From Rallus limicola (lineage: Eukaryota; Chordata; Aves; Gruiformes; Rallidae), in contig JAKCOZ010000059.1 in NCBI GenBank assembly GCA_022605955.1, forward strand, positions 310,001 through 374,000: a stretch of 64,000 nt of DNA, given 5' to 3'. The position numbers and the translations under genes were made by a program. Shown piece after piece: positions 48,101 to 60,100 of this stretch (positions are counted from its first letter, which is position 1; each line of letters begins with the position of its first letter). The notes below the pieces were generated by a model that was not told the origin of the DNA, made no database searches, and saw only the letters and a list, made by a program, of their open reading frames with translations.

Positions 48101-51100
48101 TTGAATATGCCTGAAGATACAGGCCACACCAGATTCGTCTGTCCTGAGGTAAGTAAGTGTGATCTTTGGAGCTCCTGGAGGACTGATGTTTGTGACTTGC
48201 CTGGTTTCTTTGCTGTTCTAATTTGAAATGAATATGTACAGAAAAGCTTTACTTGGCATTTTTTCAAGCCTTAAGCAGGGTAACAGTTAACAAATAACAG
48301 TAAGTAGCCATGTTGCAGAGTCCTGTGTAGTATCTGTGGCACTGCTCTTCTGCTCCTCTTCCCTGATGAAAGGTTTTTACTGTAAACTGTTTTTAATATT
48401 AAAATTATCTTGTTTAATACTTAACCCCAGCTATATTGGTGTGGTTTAAAAACATTTGATAGGCATAAAGTAGAACCTTCAGACCAGTAATGCGCTCATA
48501 CTTGGGATCTGTTGTGACGCAAGATGGACGCGAGCAGCCGGTTTGCTTCTCCATGAATGCCAGTGTGGTCATTAGCGTTGCACCACTGCACAAGTCTGTT
48601 CAGCAGCATAGGATCTTGCCCCAAGATTTCAGCTGCATCCGCTGAAGAGAAAAGCATCATGAGGAGACATTCACAACCAGGCTTCTCAGTCACAGAAGTG
48701 CAAGTGTAGAAGTAGCCAGGATCACAGGGCTGAGCTCAGTATCCTTTAAGAGCTGTAACTAGAACATTACATTACTGCTTTGGCAAGGAGTTCTCAAGGC
48801 AGGGCTCTCTGCGCTGGGAAGCTGTGCTAAGCCTTCTCGATCTTCACATCTGGAATTTAATCAGTAATGTCAGCACCTCTGTTGATGTGGTGGGGGGGGT
48901 TGTATGCTCCCTACCCCAAAAGGCAACTGGGCAACCTGGGAAAGGTCAACATTTCAGGGAATTAGACCCAATCTCACAAAGTTTCCCTGTGTTTTAAGGT
49001 CCTAGGATGATGGTCTCCAGGGAACAACCGGAAGAACCAGTATAAGATCTTTTCTCCTTCCAGCCACCCCTCAGATACTTTCATCTGACCACATAATCTC
49101 TCTCCAGCCACTTAGGATGTGAGCAAAGTTTGCACTTTGTTAGCAATACTGCATTAATAAAGATTAAGGTACTGTGGGTGGGAAGGTCATTCCTACTGGT
49201 TTGAGTTGGTCTTGTATGGAGATGAAAGTCCCGTGCTGGAATGTGTACAGGCTGTCCTCATTTGTAATGTTAGTGTTTTCACTCACATAAATGTATCTTT
49301 TTGGAAAAAACAAAACAAAAAGAGAAACTTTGTTACAACCTAAACCCACACAAAATAAGCAAGAATCTGGGAATTGACCAACCTCAGCTGCTGGTGGGGC
49401 TGAACAAAGGACCCTCAAAGTTACAGGGAAAATAAAAACATGCTCTGAGCTGTGAAAGTATTAGAAAGAAATGTGGTAAACCTCCAGTCCCAGCTTTAGA
49501 AGTTTGATTTGTTTTTTCCCTAAAAAAACAAAAACTGTGCAATATGAGCTAGGGAGCTGCTTTGGCAGGGGGGTTGGACCTGATGATCTCTCAAGGTCCC
49601 TTCCAACCCCTAGGATTCTATGAATACATTAGGCTTTCAGTAGGTCTTGGAAATGGTCACTTGAGAAATGCTGCTTGTGTTAGGGCAAGACTTGGAGGTA
49701 AAGAACAAAGTAAGCTGTTCTGACGTACCTATCAGTTTTGAGGCTGCTGAAGCAAGACAGTTTCCTGTCTTTGAAAGCAAACTTGGTTGCTATGCAGAAA
49801 CCATGGGGCTGGCCCTTTCCTATGCAGTTTCTTGCACTTGCTCTCTGAGCCCTTCACAAATGCCATCACAGGCCATTCAGTGGCTGTTCTTGCTGTTTCA
49901 CTGTTCTCTGTTGGTAGTGTTATGGGTGCTGAGTTTTAGTACATAATTGCAGCATGTCTATAACTAAGTTTTAACATGTCTTAGTGTCAAAACTTCCCCC
50001 CAGTTTGGAGGAGCCTTTTAATGTGCTGTCCCCTGTGTCAGTCTGTTTAATTGATGTTTGGGAAAAATATCACTAAATAACTAACTTACCCTAGCAAGTG
50101 GAGCACTAATGCTATGTTGTGGTTTAAGGCTTGTTGGCAGTAAGGGAGACTACTCCCAAAGCTCTTAGAAGTTTGGCAGCAGAAGAAACTTTACTCATGT
50201 TAACACATGGCTCCATCTGAATCTTTCTGCGGTTAAATAACGCATCTTTAAAGTGCTGTAAACTGGAAGTGATGAACTGGTGCAAAGTGATTTCTCAAAG
50301 CAGAGGAAAAATGCAGACCTGAGGGTGCTGAGGACTCTGAAATGAATGTTCTTAACCACATATGTTAAGCAGGGGTTTGGCCCTGAGAACATCCTGGTAA
50401 ATACTGCTTCAGTAATGTAAGCTAGTTGATTCTGTTTGGTACTTGAAATTCCGTTTTTTGGTTCAATTGGAACTTTCTTTAAAGTGAAAGGTACCAGGAG
50501 AGAGATAAGAAACTAGTAACGTGCGTAACTTAAACTGCCTTTTTGTAGGAATTTTGTGCTCACCCACTTGGCTTTGAGCAAAAAAGAGCTGGCTTGTAAA
50601 TTGCTAGACTGCTGTTTCTGTGTGCTCCAGTTGATTGTGAGCTGAGGATATAAATGCATAGCACTTCCAACTGGGCACCAGATGTAGCAGCTGAGAGGCA
50701 AGAGTAGTCACAGGACAGATGCTCTGTTTTTGTGTAAAAATTGCAAAAACATATTGTGGTTACAAGATTTAATTGAAATTTAGGAGTATTTTGTAGCTAT
50801 TTGTAAATAAAGGCTTTTCTTGATTTCATTTTGGTACTCTTGAGTTCTATCCCATGCCTGCCCCCTGCCCCTCAATGCTGGAGGACCAGAGCAGATGATT
50901 GAAATGTGTGTTGCGTTCTGAAGAAAGATGTGGTAAAGGCCTTTACAGGAAGTATAAATTCCTTAAGGGCTGTAAAGGGGTTGTCAGCTTTTCTCTTCCC
51001 CCCCCCATTTTTCCAGTCTTTTAAAAGGCCTGAAAAAAGGTAACCAGGCAGATCTCTGGTCCTTTGGAAATGAAATTTAGAAAGGGAAGAGTGTAGGGAA

Positions 51101-54100
51101 AAGTCTGCATGATTTTAAGATACTGGGAAGTTTGTCTCTTGGAGCTTTGCTGACATGCAGTCTGGAAAGCACCATCACTTATGTCTGGAACAGAAGGTGT
51201 AGGTTTGGCTGATAAGAGAATTCTGAAAAGAGTCTAATAGTGTGCACCAGGTCAGTGTCAATAAGCCACATGATTACTCTGGATGCTTTGCAGAAACTGT
51301 AAGTCAACCTATATTTTCTGTTTTGGGGAGAGAGATGAGGAAGGACATCTGCTTTCTTTTTTAGCCTAGTACACTAAGGAACAGTTTGTAAATCCCAATA
51401 TCACAAGGAATGTGGGAGCTTCTTATCTAGTTGAACATCTCTGGCTTAAGATTGAGGTACGAGTTACTTTTTACACAAGCACCCACATACTGCTTCCTGT
51501 GACAGCAAGGCTTTGGTTTCTAGGTCAGATCTTAGACATTAGTCTGAGGAGATCATAGTAATCCAGTTTAGTACCCAAAGCTGAAAGAGGTAAGAGGGTG
51601 GTGAATGAACCAGTCTAAGAGGTTTGCTCAAAGGAGATGTCTTGATCCAGTTTGACAGGGACTTCCTGATGTCTGTTAGCAATAGAGCTTTTGAGATAAA
51701 GCCTAATTAGTTACTCTTAACAGGAACTGGAGGACCTTTTCACTTATTAAATGCCAAATTTGAGTAAGTGGATGATTGAACTTGCAGTTGTGCTGGAAGT
51801 CCTGTGGCTGCTGAAGTATACACATTTTTCTGCTCCTCTCAAGCAAGAGAGTGGAGAATCTGGGGGTTAACACTAACATCTTTTTAGTGTAATACAGGTC
51901 TGCTGTTTTCTATAAAGAAACCCACTTCTAGTGTCTGGCCTCAGCATGCCCAAAAATTGTCAGAGTAATGAATTTATACTAGATAATGTAATTAACTGAT
52001 TTAGCGTGTACTCTTTAGTAAATGTGTATTCCTAAGAGTTTCAGGCTGAGTTAATTAAGGGCAATGTTAGCTCATGGTAAACGGAATAGCAAGTAATTAA
52101 AGGTGTGAGAACCATGCACATATAAGCAGGAATGGGTAGACATTGAATAATCTTCTACAGCGCTTTTCTGCTCTGCACTTCAGTATTTGTAATGTTTCAC
52201 ATTCAGAAGTTGTACCATTTTTGTGCCAGATTGCAACTTCATACTAGCACTAGTGAATAGCAATGAGTAAAAAAAAAAAATAAATTTAGTGATTGATAAT
52301 TTAGACATGTGTTGTTTGGATGTCTCAATTTTAAAAGATGAATGGTCTGCCTTGTCACTAACTTCTGAGAAAGAACTTTCTTCAAAGCTGGGAGGAAGAG
52401 GAGGCTAAGTTTCTTTATAGCTTTTAATGTCTATCTCCCACTATGGTGAAATAAGTGAAAGCAGCTTTTTACTGGCCAGGTATCAGTGCAAATTAGTGAG
52501 TGCTAGATCTAAACTTTATTCATATTAATTTGAAAAAGGATGCAAGTAGCTGTCATATCAAAGTGGTGTTTGCAGTGGTACAAATGACTGCAGCAGAGAA
52601 TGAAGGAGAGTAAGGTTTTTCCCCTTCCCTATAACTAACGAATATATGATGGTAACTGTTCCATACTCATGCCTTGCTGGTACCTCTGATGGAAAACCTC
52701 TTCCTGTTAGACCTTTGCCATTTCTCACTGACTACTGCAGATTGTTGCATTTGGCTTGTTTCTCATCTGCCTCTGAGACTGCCTGGGTTAGTGTGGAAGG
52801 CTTGCAGCCTCTGGCAATCATCTCTGCTGGAACCTTTCCAGACTGAGTGGAATTAGGTTAGCAGGACACAGCCCGTAGTCTCCTTGCACATCTGTTGTCC
52901 TGTGGGGGGAAGGGAGGAGGGGAGCATATAGCTGACATCAGTAAACATTATAAATGCCCTACCTTGACCATCTGCTAACATCCGTAGCGTGCCAAGAAGT
53001 TTAGACTGCATGGGAGGCATCTCTGACCTTAGAAGAGCTTGAATCCGTTCTGCCACACCTTCCTCCAGCATCTGAACCTTGTTAACCACTAGAAAATGAG
53101 GGGAAAAATGTTGATGTGAAGCTCTGTAGTTATGCAAGCATCTGAAAATACAGATACGACATAACTGTTGTTCTAAACTTTATGGTCCATTATGCTCTCA
53201 GCAAAAGGCCCAAGTTGTTACACTGCTCAGGGATGAAGTCAGAACTACCTGTGTGCTTAGGGATCACTTATGAACTAAAAGCCTCCTAAGAATTGCTGTT
53301 CTGATATTTTGGTTGATTTTGATTTCAGCCTTGCCTACAATGAAGTACATAAGAGGATAAAGCAGAGCACTGCTGTTTCTCTTCCTTTTTCTAGTTGTGT
53401 AGACTGTCTGCCCACTCACCATGAGTAAGCCTTTCCTCTGGTTGCTTATCTGAACAGGGTGGCGGAAGTGAGGGGGCCCTGTTTCTTGAGAATGAAGTTT
53501 CTTTTTGCTTTTGAGATGAGTGATGCCCTGTTGTTCATGTGTTTGTTTCTATGCTTTCCCAATTTTTGCTGATTTGCTCCATGTGTTAGTGCAGCAATCC
53601 CTGGTAATAATCAGAAGCTTGTCTGAAAAGAGCCCTAATTCTGCTTGACTCTGCTACCAAAAGCTGCTTCCTCCACAGCCATTTTTCTCCATCTTCTACA
53701 TGCCTACTTTTGAGAGGTAGGGCAATGACATAGCAATGAAATCAGGGAGATAACTGTTCTATACTTTCTGCCTTCTATTGGGCAAATTGAGAAGCAGACA
53801 CTGTTAAATAACTTGCTCTTAATGTCTTTGGATTTTAGTGGCACAGACCAGGTCCGTTCAGTAGAGCTTAATGATGGCTGTCAATTTTTTCTATAAGCCC
53901 TTACTCATTCAAGATCACTACTTGAAGACTTCCCCTGTGCCTATTTGCAGGTGTTAGGTAATAACTAATTTTTATTAATTATTTGGATTTGCACTGAGTC
54001 TTTTTCATGTTGCAGACAATGTTGTTGGAAGTGATAGAGCATATTATTGTGAGGCAGTATCTTAGAGCTTCCATATTCTGATATTTTTATGGATTGATGA

Positions 54101-57100
54101 GGAAGAGCACAGCACAGGAATAGCTTTTTAAGTGCTATGCATTGCCTACACACTTGGGACGATCTAAAAGATTTGCAATAGTCTTGAACAGAAGAGAACT
54201 GAGACAGACTATTGATACATTAATACTTCTATAATTCAGCGTTGAGCCTTTTGAAGTACAGCTGTAAAGAACATTAGGATCTCTTGCTACGATGTGTAGC
54301 AAGCAGTGTTGTAAGGGGGTAAAGTTGTACGTTGCAACCATGTTTTTCCCGAGTTTCAGTTCTCGGAATCCTTGCAAAATCAGCTATGGTCATTGCTTTT
54401 AAGGAACTCCATAGGCATGTCTAGGCTTGATGTTGCAAAAAGTGGGCCTTGGTATTTGGTGAGGAATGGGTTCTGTTGTGAGTTAGCATGTGATATTCCC
54501 TGTTTGTTGTCAAGGGAAGCAATATAAAATTTGCTGTATTTCAAATTAGATTAATTGGTGTCTTAGATGCTTGTAATGATTAAATCCTGTTATACATATT
54601 GCAGGATTGAAGTCAATGAGAACTAATCATGAGGTGCCCCTAGGCTTACAGAAGAAAATCCACCTTTTCATTCCAATAAATAGCATGTTTTGCCTACTAA
54701 GTTGGTCTCAATTTCAGCTGGATGGCTCTCTGATTTCCAGATGCTATGATTATCTCCTACTAGCTGTGAGTTAGGTTGTAACTGATGTAAGGTAGCTGGC
54801 ATGCATGGCCAGAATACTGCATGGTTGAAAGATTGCATTATTTATCAGCACCAAAAAGCAATTTGAACAGGCCTCCATCTGCTGATGTGAATGGTGGTAG
54901 AAAACCTCTTCACAGAGAAAGAAAATATACATAGAAGCAGTGAGGGGCTTATGGTGTGAAATAGTTATTAAAATACTGAATAGACAGACATGGCTAGCCA
55001 TTATGATCCAGAGTGTGATAATACTATAAGCCAAACCAAAGAAATTACTTGATATATCAAAGAAGAGTTGAAAGGAACGGGTAAAATTGGGAAGAGAGCT
55101 GTCTGCAAGAAGAAATATGAGTGTATCAGGCTTTAGATGAAGTCGTTGAAGCACGGTAGCAACTAGCATATCACTGGGCTCTCGCTTGTTCAAAGCAATG
55201 ATTATGTATACATCTGTTAAATGAAGCATGCTGGATAGCTTACATAATAAAATTGGCAGGCTTGAATTGCACTTCCACGTGGAAGCAGTACAGTTTTCTG
55301 ATGTGTACTAACCCAAGATCACAGGAGTGGAATTATAGAATGGCTGGGAAGGGACCTTTGGAGGTTATTTGGTCTAACTCCCCTGCAATGAGCAGGGACA
55401 TCTTTACCTAGATTCTAGATCAGGTTGCTGAGAGTCCCATCCAACCTGACCTTGCCATTTGCTGCTCAGAATGCAGAGGACTGCAATTGCTGACAGAGCT
55501 TCACAGGTATTGTGACCCATTTTTAAAGAACCACAGTAAGTCAATTGTCTTCAAGTTCTACCTGGTATAGCGAGGTTTCGAAGTGCGCTGAGTGCAGCAT
55601 GTTGAACAGACACGTCCCCGCTCTCTACATGTTTCTCTAGAAGATCCAGAAGTTGATGTATGACTCCCAGCTGTACCATTCGTACACAGTTGCCATCTGA
55701 AGAAAGAGACAAAAATAAAGCAGGTGAGAGATGAGAAATGCAATGATAGAACTTAATCATGCAGACTGAGAATTCAGGGAGTCTTTTTGCTTTGACTGCT
55801 TTCATGTCTTTATAAGATTGAGACTGCAGCTTTAGCATTTTCTTTTACAACCTTCAACTCCCTAGAGGTCAGTGGGTATCAGCCACTTGTGAATTGATGC
55901 TGAGATACCCTTTACCTGTCAAGCTAAGTTTTTAATAGAGCTTTCTAGGGACAGTCACTGTCAAATTTAAATCCATATGTTCTCCAGTCAATTTCTTCTT
56001 AATACTGCTTTATTTTCCACTATGTATATGGTGGAATGCAGTGACATTTCATACATTCTGCTGGCTTAAGAGTAACCAATCATCAAAAGCATTAGGCCTA
56101 GGTTTTTCTTACCTGTTTTAGGAAACCCACTTTCTCAAATGAGAATTTTAGTTGTTTTACTCATGAAGCCAGGAGGATGGGAACTGACCTAGAGTGATCT
56201 ATTTAATTCTAGTGAAAGGGCTAACTTGTATGTTCTAAAGAACTACCGTGTTGCCCAGTACATGCTCGGCAATATTTTGCCAGTGCATGTTTCCTTCTGA
56301 GAACTGTGGAGGTGATGGCCCTTTTGTTATCAGAAGACACTTAGATGAGCTTAAAAGGAAGTAGTGTTCTTGAGAGCAAAACCGAAACCCTGCATATTAT
56401 AGTCTACATCCTTTCTGAAGGAAATGTTTTGAAGATGCCATTTTGCAAATATTTTTCTGTATTGTTATGCATTTTATGATACCTTAAGCATGTTAGAGAC
56501 ACCAGTCACAGTTTCCTTGTTGCTGGGTCATTACCCAGTAATGAATGAGAATGCTGTTTGTTAAAATGTGTCAGAACTGTGAATACTATGTAGGAGAATC
56601 ACATTCTCACTTGGGGTAAAAAATTATCTATAGAATCAATACAGACTTCATAAAAATACAGAGTCTGGCTTAAAGTAACCCTAGGTGCTTCTCGTGGTAC
56701 TAGGTGTATGTCTAAAATGTACAGACCTATAATTTATGTGTGTACCACTTAAAAATGGCTCTAGTAGTTTCAACACCTTTATTACACTCCGTAGTAGAAA
56801 CTGCATGCTGTTTTTTTGAACTAATGCCTCCTATTCCTTTAATTTCTTTGTATTTCAGTTAGCAGCATATTTTTCCTCTGTATTAGTACATATGTTAAAT
56901 GAGAATTATTCAAATGCTTGTAATATGTAAGTGGATAGTTTGATAAGAAAACTGTGAAACAGTTTGAATTCTACTCATGCAAAAATCTCTTTATACCAAT
57001 TTATGTATATGTTCTTGAAAGCTGATGCTTTTTGCTGGTGATTCTTCTAATGTTCTCTTGCCTGGCCCTAATCTTTGGAGATCAGAGTATATGAGGAAAA

Positions 57101-60100
57101 TTGCCCAGTCCTCTTTAAGAATAGTCTGTTCCTAGAGAACCTTTCTCTTTTGGCCTGACAAAATTCTACAGGCAAAATACTTTGATCTTCTTATAGGCTA
57201 ACCTTAATAGAACTTAATTTCTCTCCTCCCCCCACCTTTGAAACCTAAGAATGGCAGAGATGTTCTCCCTTTTGTAGTAAGGTGCAGATAGGCAGAATCC
57301 ATTAGAGGTTGCCTTGCTTTGATTGTCCCAGAGTTCCAAATTGGTGTTCTCTCCTATGGATTTTTGCTTGGAGAGCAGCAGAACCTTCAATTTAATGGCT
57401 CATAGTTAAAGTCTGATAGGGGCAGCCACTTTCATAGCTGCAAAAGCTGTCTGTCATCTTTTCACTGCCTCAGAAGTCATTTGATGCTGAGATCAGATTT
57501 CTATAGGTTTTTTCCCTTAGATTAAAGGCTGTGCATACATCAGTGGCACATACCGGGGCCTGAAAGGGATTATTCACTTTTTCTACATGAAACATCTAAT
57601 GGGGTTGTGGGGGAGATGGAGGGAGAAGTGATTGACAAAGCAAGCCATTCAGCTGAATAAATTGAAGACAGCTAGTTTAAAGGCACTGAGAGCATTTCTG
57701 TGGCCTTTGTAGAACCATGATACACAATAGCTGATTTACAGCAAGGTATAGGATGAGGAAGAAAGGGAGTCTAGAAAGGATGTGGGGCAGAGGCAGAAAG
57801 ATGTGTATGGTAGCTTGCTTTAAAAAAAGATGAAATTGATTAGCTAAACATTCAGACAGAGGTGAGGGAGGGAATCTTTTATGAGAAATAAGCATGTATT
57901 AATGCAGAAAGTAAAGCAATGTTGAAAAAGCTTCTTTTTGTTATGTCTTATTGTCTTTATGTTTGAACCCACTACAGTAGAAAGGACAGAAAGCATGGTG
58001 AGGTATTTTCTGCTGACAGATTCAGTACAGCATGCCTTTCAGGAGTCTGTTTGTAAGAGTCTGTGTCTTTCCCTGCATAATATTAAGGCTCATTGATTTG
58101 TGTAATGGCCAAGAGTGAAAGATAAAATGGCTTATCATAGATTTATTTTTCCTCGATGTATCTGAGTAGCCCTCCCTTCCTAAAAGGGACTTAAAACCAG
58201 AAACATCAATACCTATGCTTAAATTTCTAAAATACATTTGCTGTGAAATGTTTCCAGAGCCTCCCTTTTCATCTGTGATTTAAGAAAGTAAAAAGTGCGA
58301 AAGCTTGCATGTGTGACCATACTATTCATAATTCTGCCCTTTGCACTACTTCAGCATCACTAGCATCTGGAACTTAAAGGTGTGCAAACATCCAGTCTGT
58401 ATCTTTGAATGGTAGAGAATAACCAACATAACCATTTCTTGCAAAACTAGTAATAGCTTTTGCTGTAGCTGCTCTTGTTTGGATGTGATGCAGGTATCAG
58501 TGTTCTGGGAGATGATGCAACATCCCTCCGCAGAAAGTTTCTGTATCTACTTATGTGCTGTGATACATAGAAGATCTCATGTATGTTTATCATTAGCCCT
58601 GTAGTGAACTATATTGTCTGGGGAGATTCAAATCAATGGTGACTTAAAGTCTGTTCTTCAGGCAGTTAAGTTGTTGGCTGCTTTGGGGGTGGTGGGATGC
58701 AGTATAAATTCTTCTATCTGTGTTGCACAAAACAGAGCATAGCAGGGCCACCTAAACCAAGTTCCTGTTAGGTCTTTAGCCTTTTTGTGTTGTTTCTGAA
58801 ATCAGCTTAAAGACTTACTGAAAAATCTAGGTCAGCAATGTGTGTAGTCTGTTCCAATAAAGACGCAGAACTTAAATTACAAGGAAGTTCTTACACTTCA
58901 TTTTTTAATGCAAATGTTTGAAGTACAGACACAGATTTGGAATAGTGAATGAAATGTGAGTAGTTCAATACCATTTGAACTTAATCTGATGATTAGCTTT
59001 AAATTTAAAACTGGTTCTTAAGACAGCTTTAAAATAAAGTTATAGAAACAGGTGTGAACTGACAACGGCAGGTACAGCTACGATTGCCTGAAGTTCTTGT
59101 GCTTGTGTTTGTGCTGTGTAGGAGCAGCCACAGTGGTATTGGATTGCTCCAGGAAACATATGTATATGTTTGAAGAGAAGTATGGCAATGTAAGTGCTAG
59201 GCTCCTATAAAAAGTGAGACAGTGTGGTGTCTGAGAAGAACTCCCTGAAGGGTTATGAAACAGGTTGCAGATGTGTCCCTGTTAAGGAAGTGAAAGCAAC
59301 AGAGCAGATGGTAATCCCTCTGCTAAGGGGACTTTTTGATTTTGTTTATATATCTGGACTGTCAGTATTCCCTCTTTTACCTCCAAGAAGCAGAGAGACA
59401 ATAAGATCTGATGCAGCCTTCACAATGCATGTATCTTCAGCTTGTGAACTTCCCTGGAGCTTCAGCAGGATCTCAGACAGCACCTCTTGCACGCCTGCCT
59501 CCACCAACTGCACTTTCAGAGCATCTGTAGAGGTAACAGTAAAAGCACACTAAAAGTTTCTTGGTCTTTGTTGAAATGTTTCAAATTATAGGTAGCTAAA
59601 TCTTTGAACTTCAGAAAGCCTGTTATCTAGTGCAGTTTTTGGGTTTGCTTGCAACAGGTGTGATGGTGCAAGGATGACACCAAGGAAGAATGAGCAATGC
59701 TTCTGCATTAATCTTTGATGTTTCTTGTATTGTCAGCTGTGAGGTTCTATTTCTTTAAAATGTTATCAGGTATCTACACATCTAGTGGATTCTTGTCAGT
59801 GTTTGCTACACCACTGCTTAGAGTAACATCTATGATATTTAGTTGTAATTTTTTTAATATAAAACAATCTACCTTGTCTGCTTTCCTGTTACACACCATG
59901 GAGAATGAATTGGAATCTGCTAAATTAGGGATCCACTGAAATGGTGAAATACTACTCTTTCTCCCTCTGCTCTTTGTTGCCTCACTTTTTTAAGCTTCAC
60001 AGTCTTGCTCAGGCTGGAATCTGATACATTGTTCTGCTTATTTCCACTGAAGGGATTGCTGGTTCTATTAGTATGATCCCATGGCCAACTCAGTAAGTAC

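Noticed and set aside
54771..55229. Minus-strand open stretch of 152 codons with a MYIFFL piece recalling olfactory receptors
   Set aside because: Only that short hydrophobic piece is similar. The LHTPMYFFL context, MAYDRYVAIC and other receptor landmarks are absent, and it lies in an intron of the RAP1GDS1-like gene.
58497..58499. Reading the in-frame TGA as selenocysteine or programmed readthrough
   Set aside because: The aligned family position is an ordinary Ile, the exon shows other damage (frame change, poor donor, deletion), and no selenocysteine element was seen in the 3'UTR.
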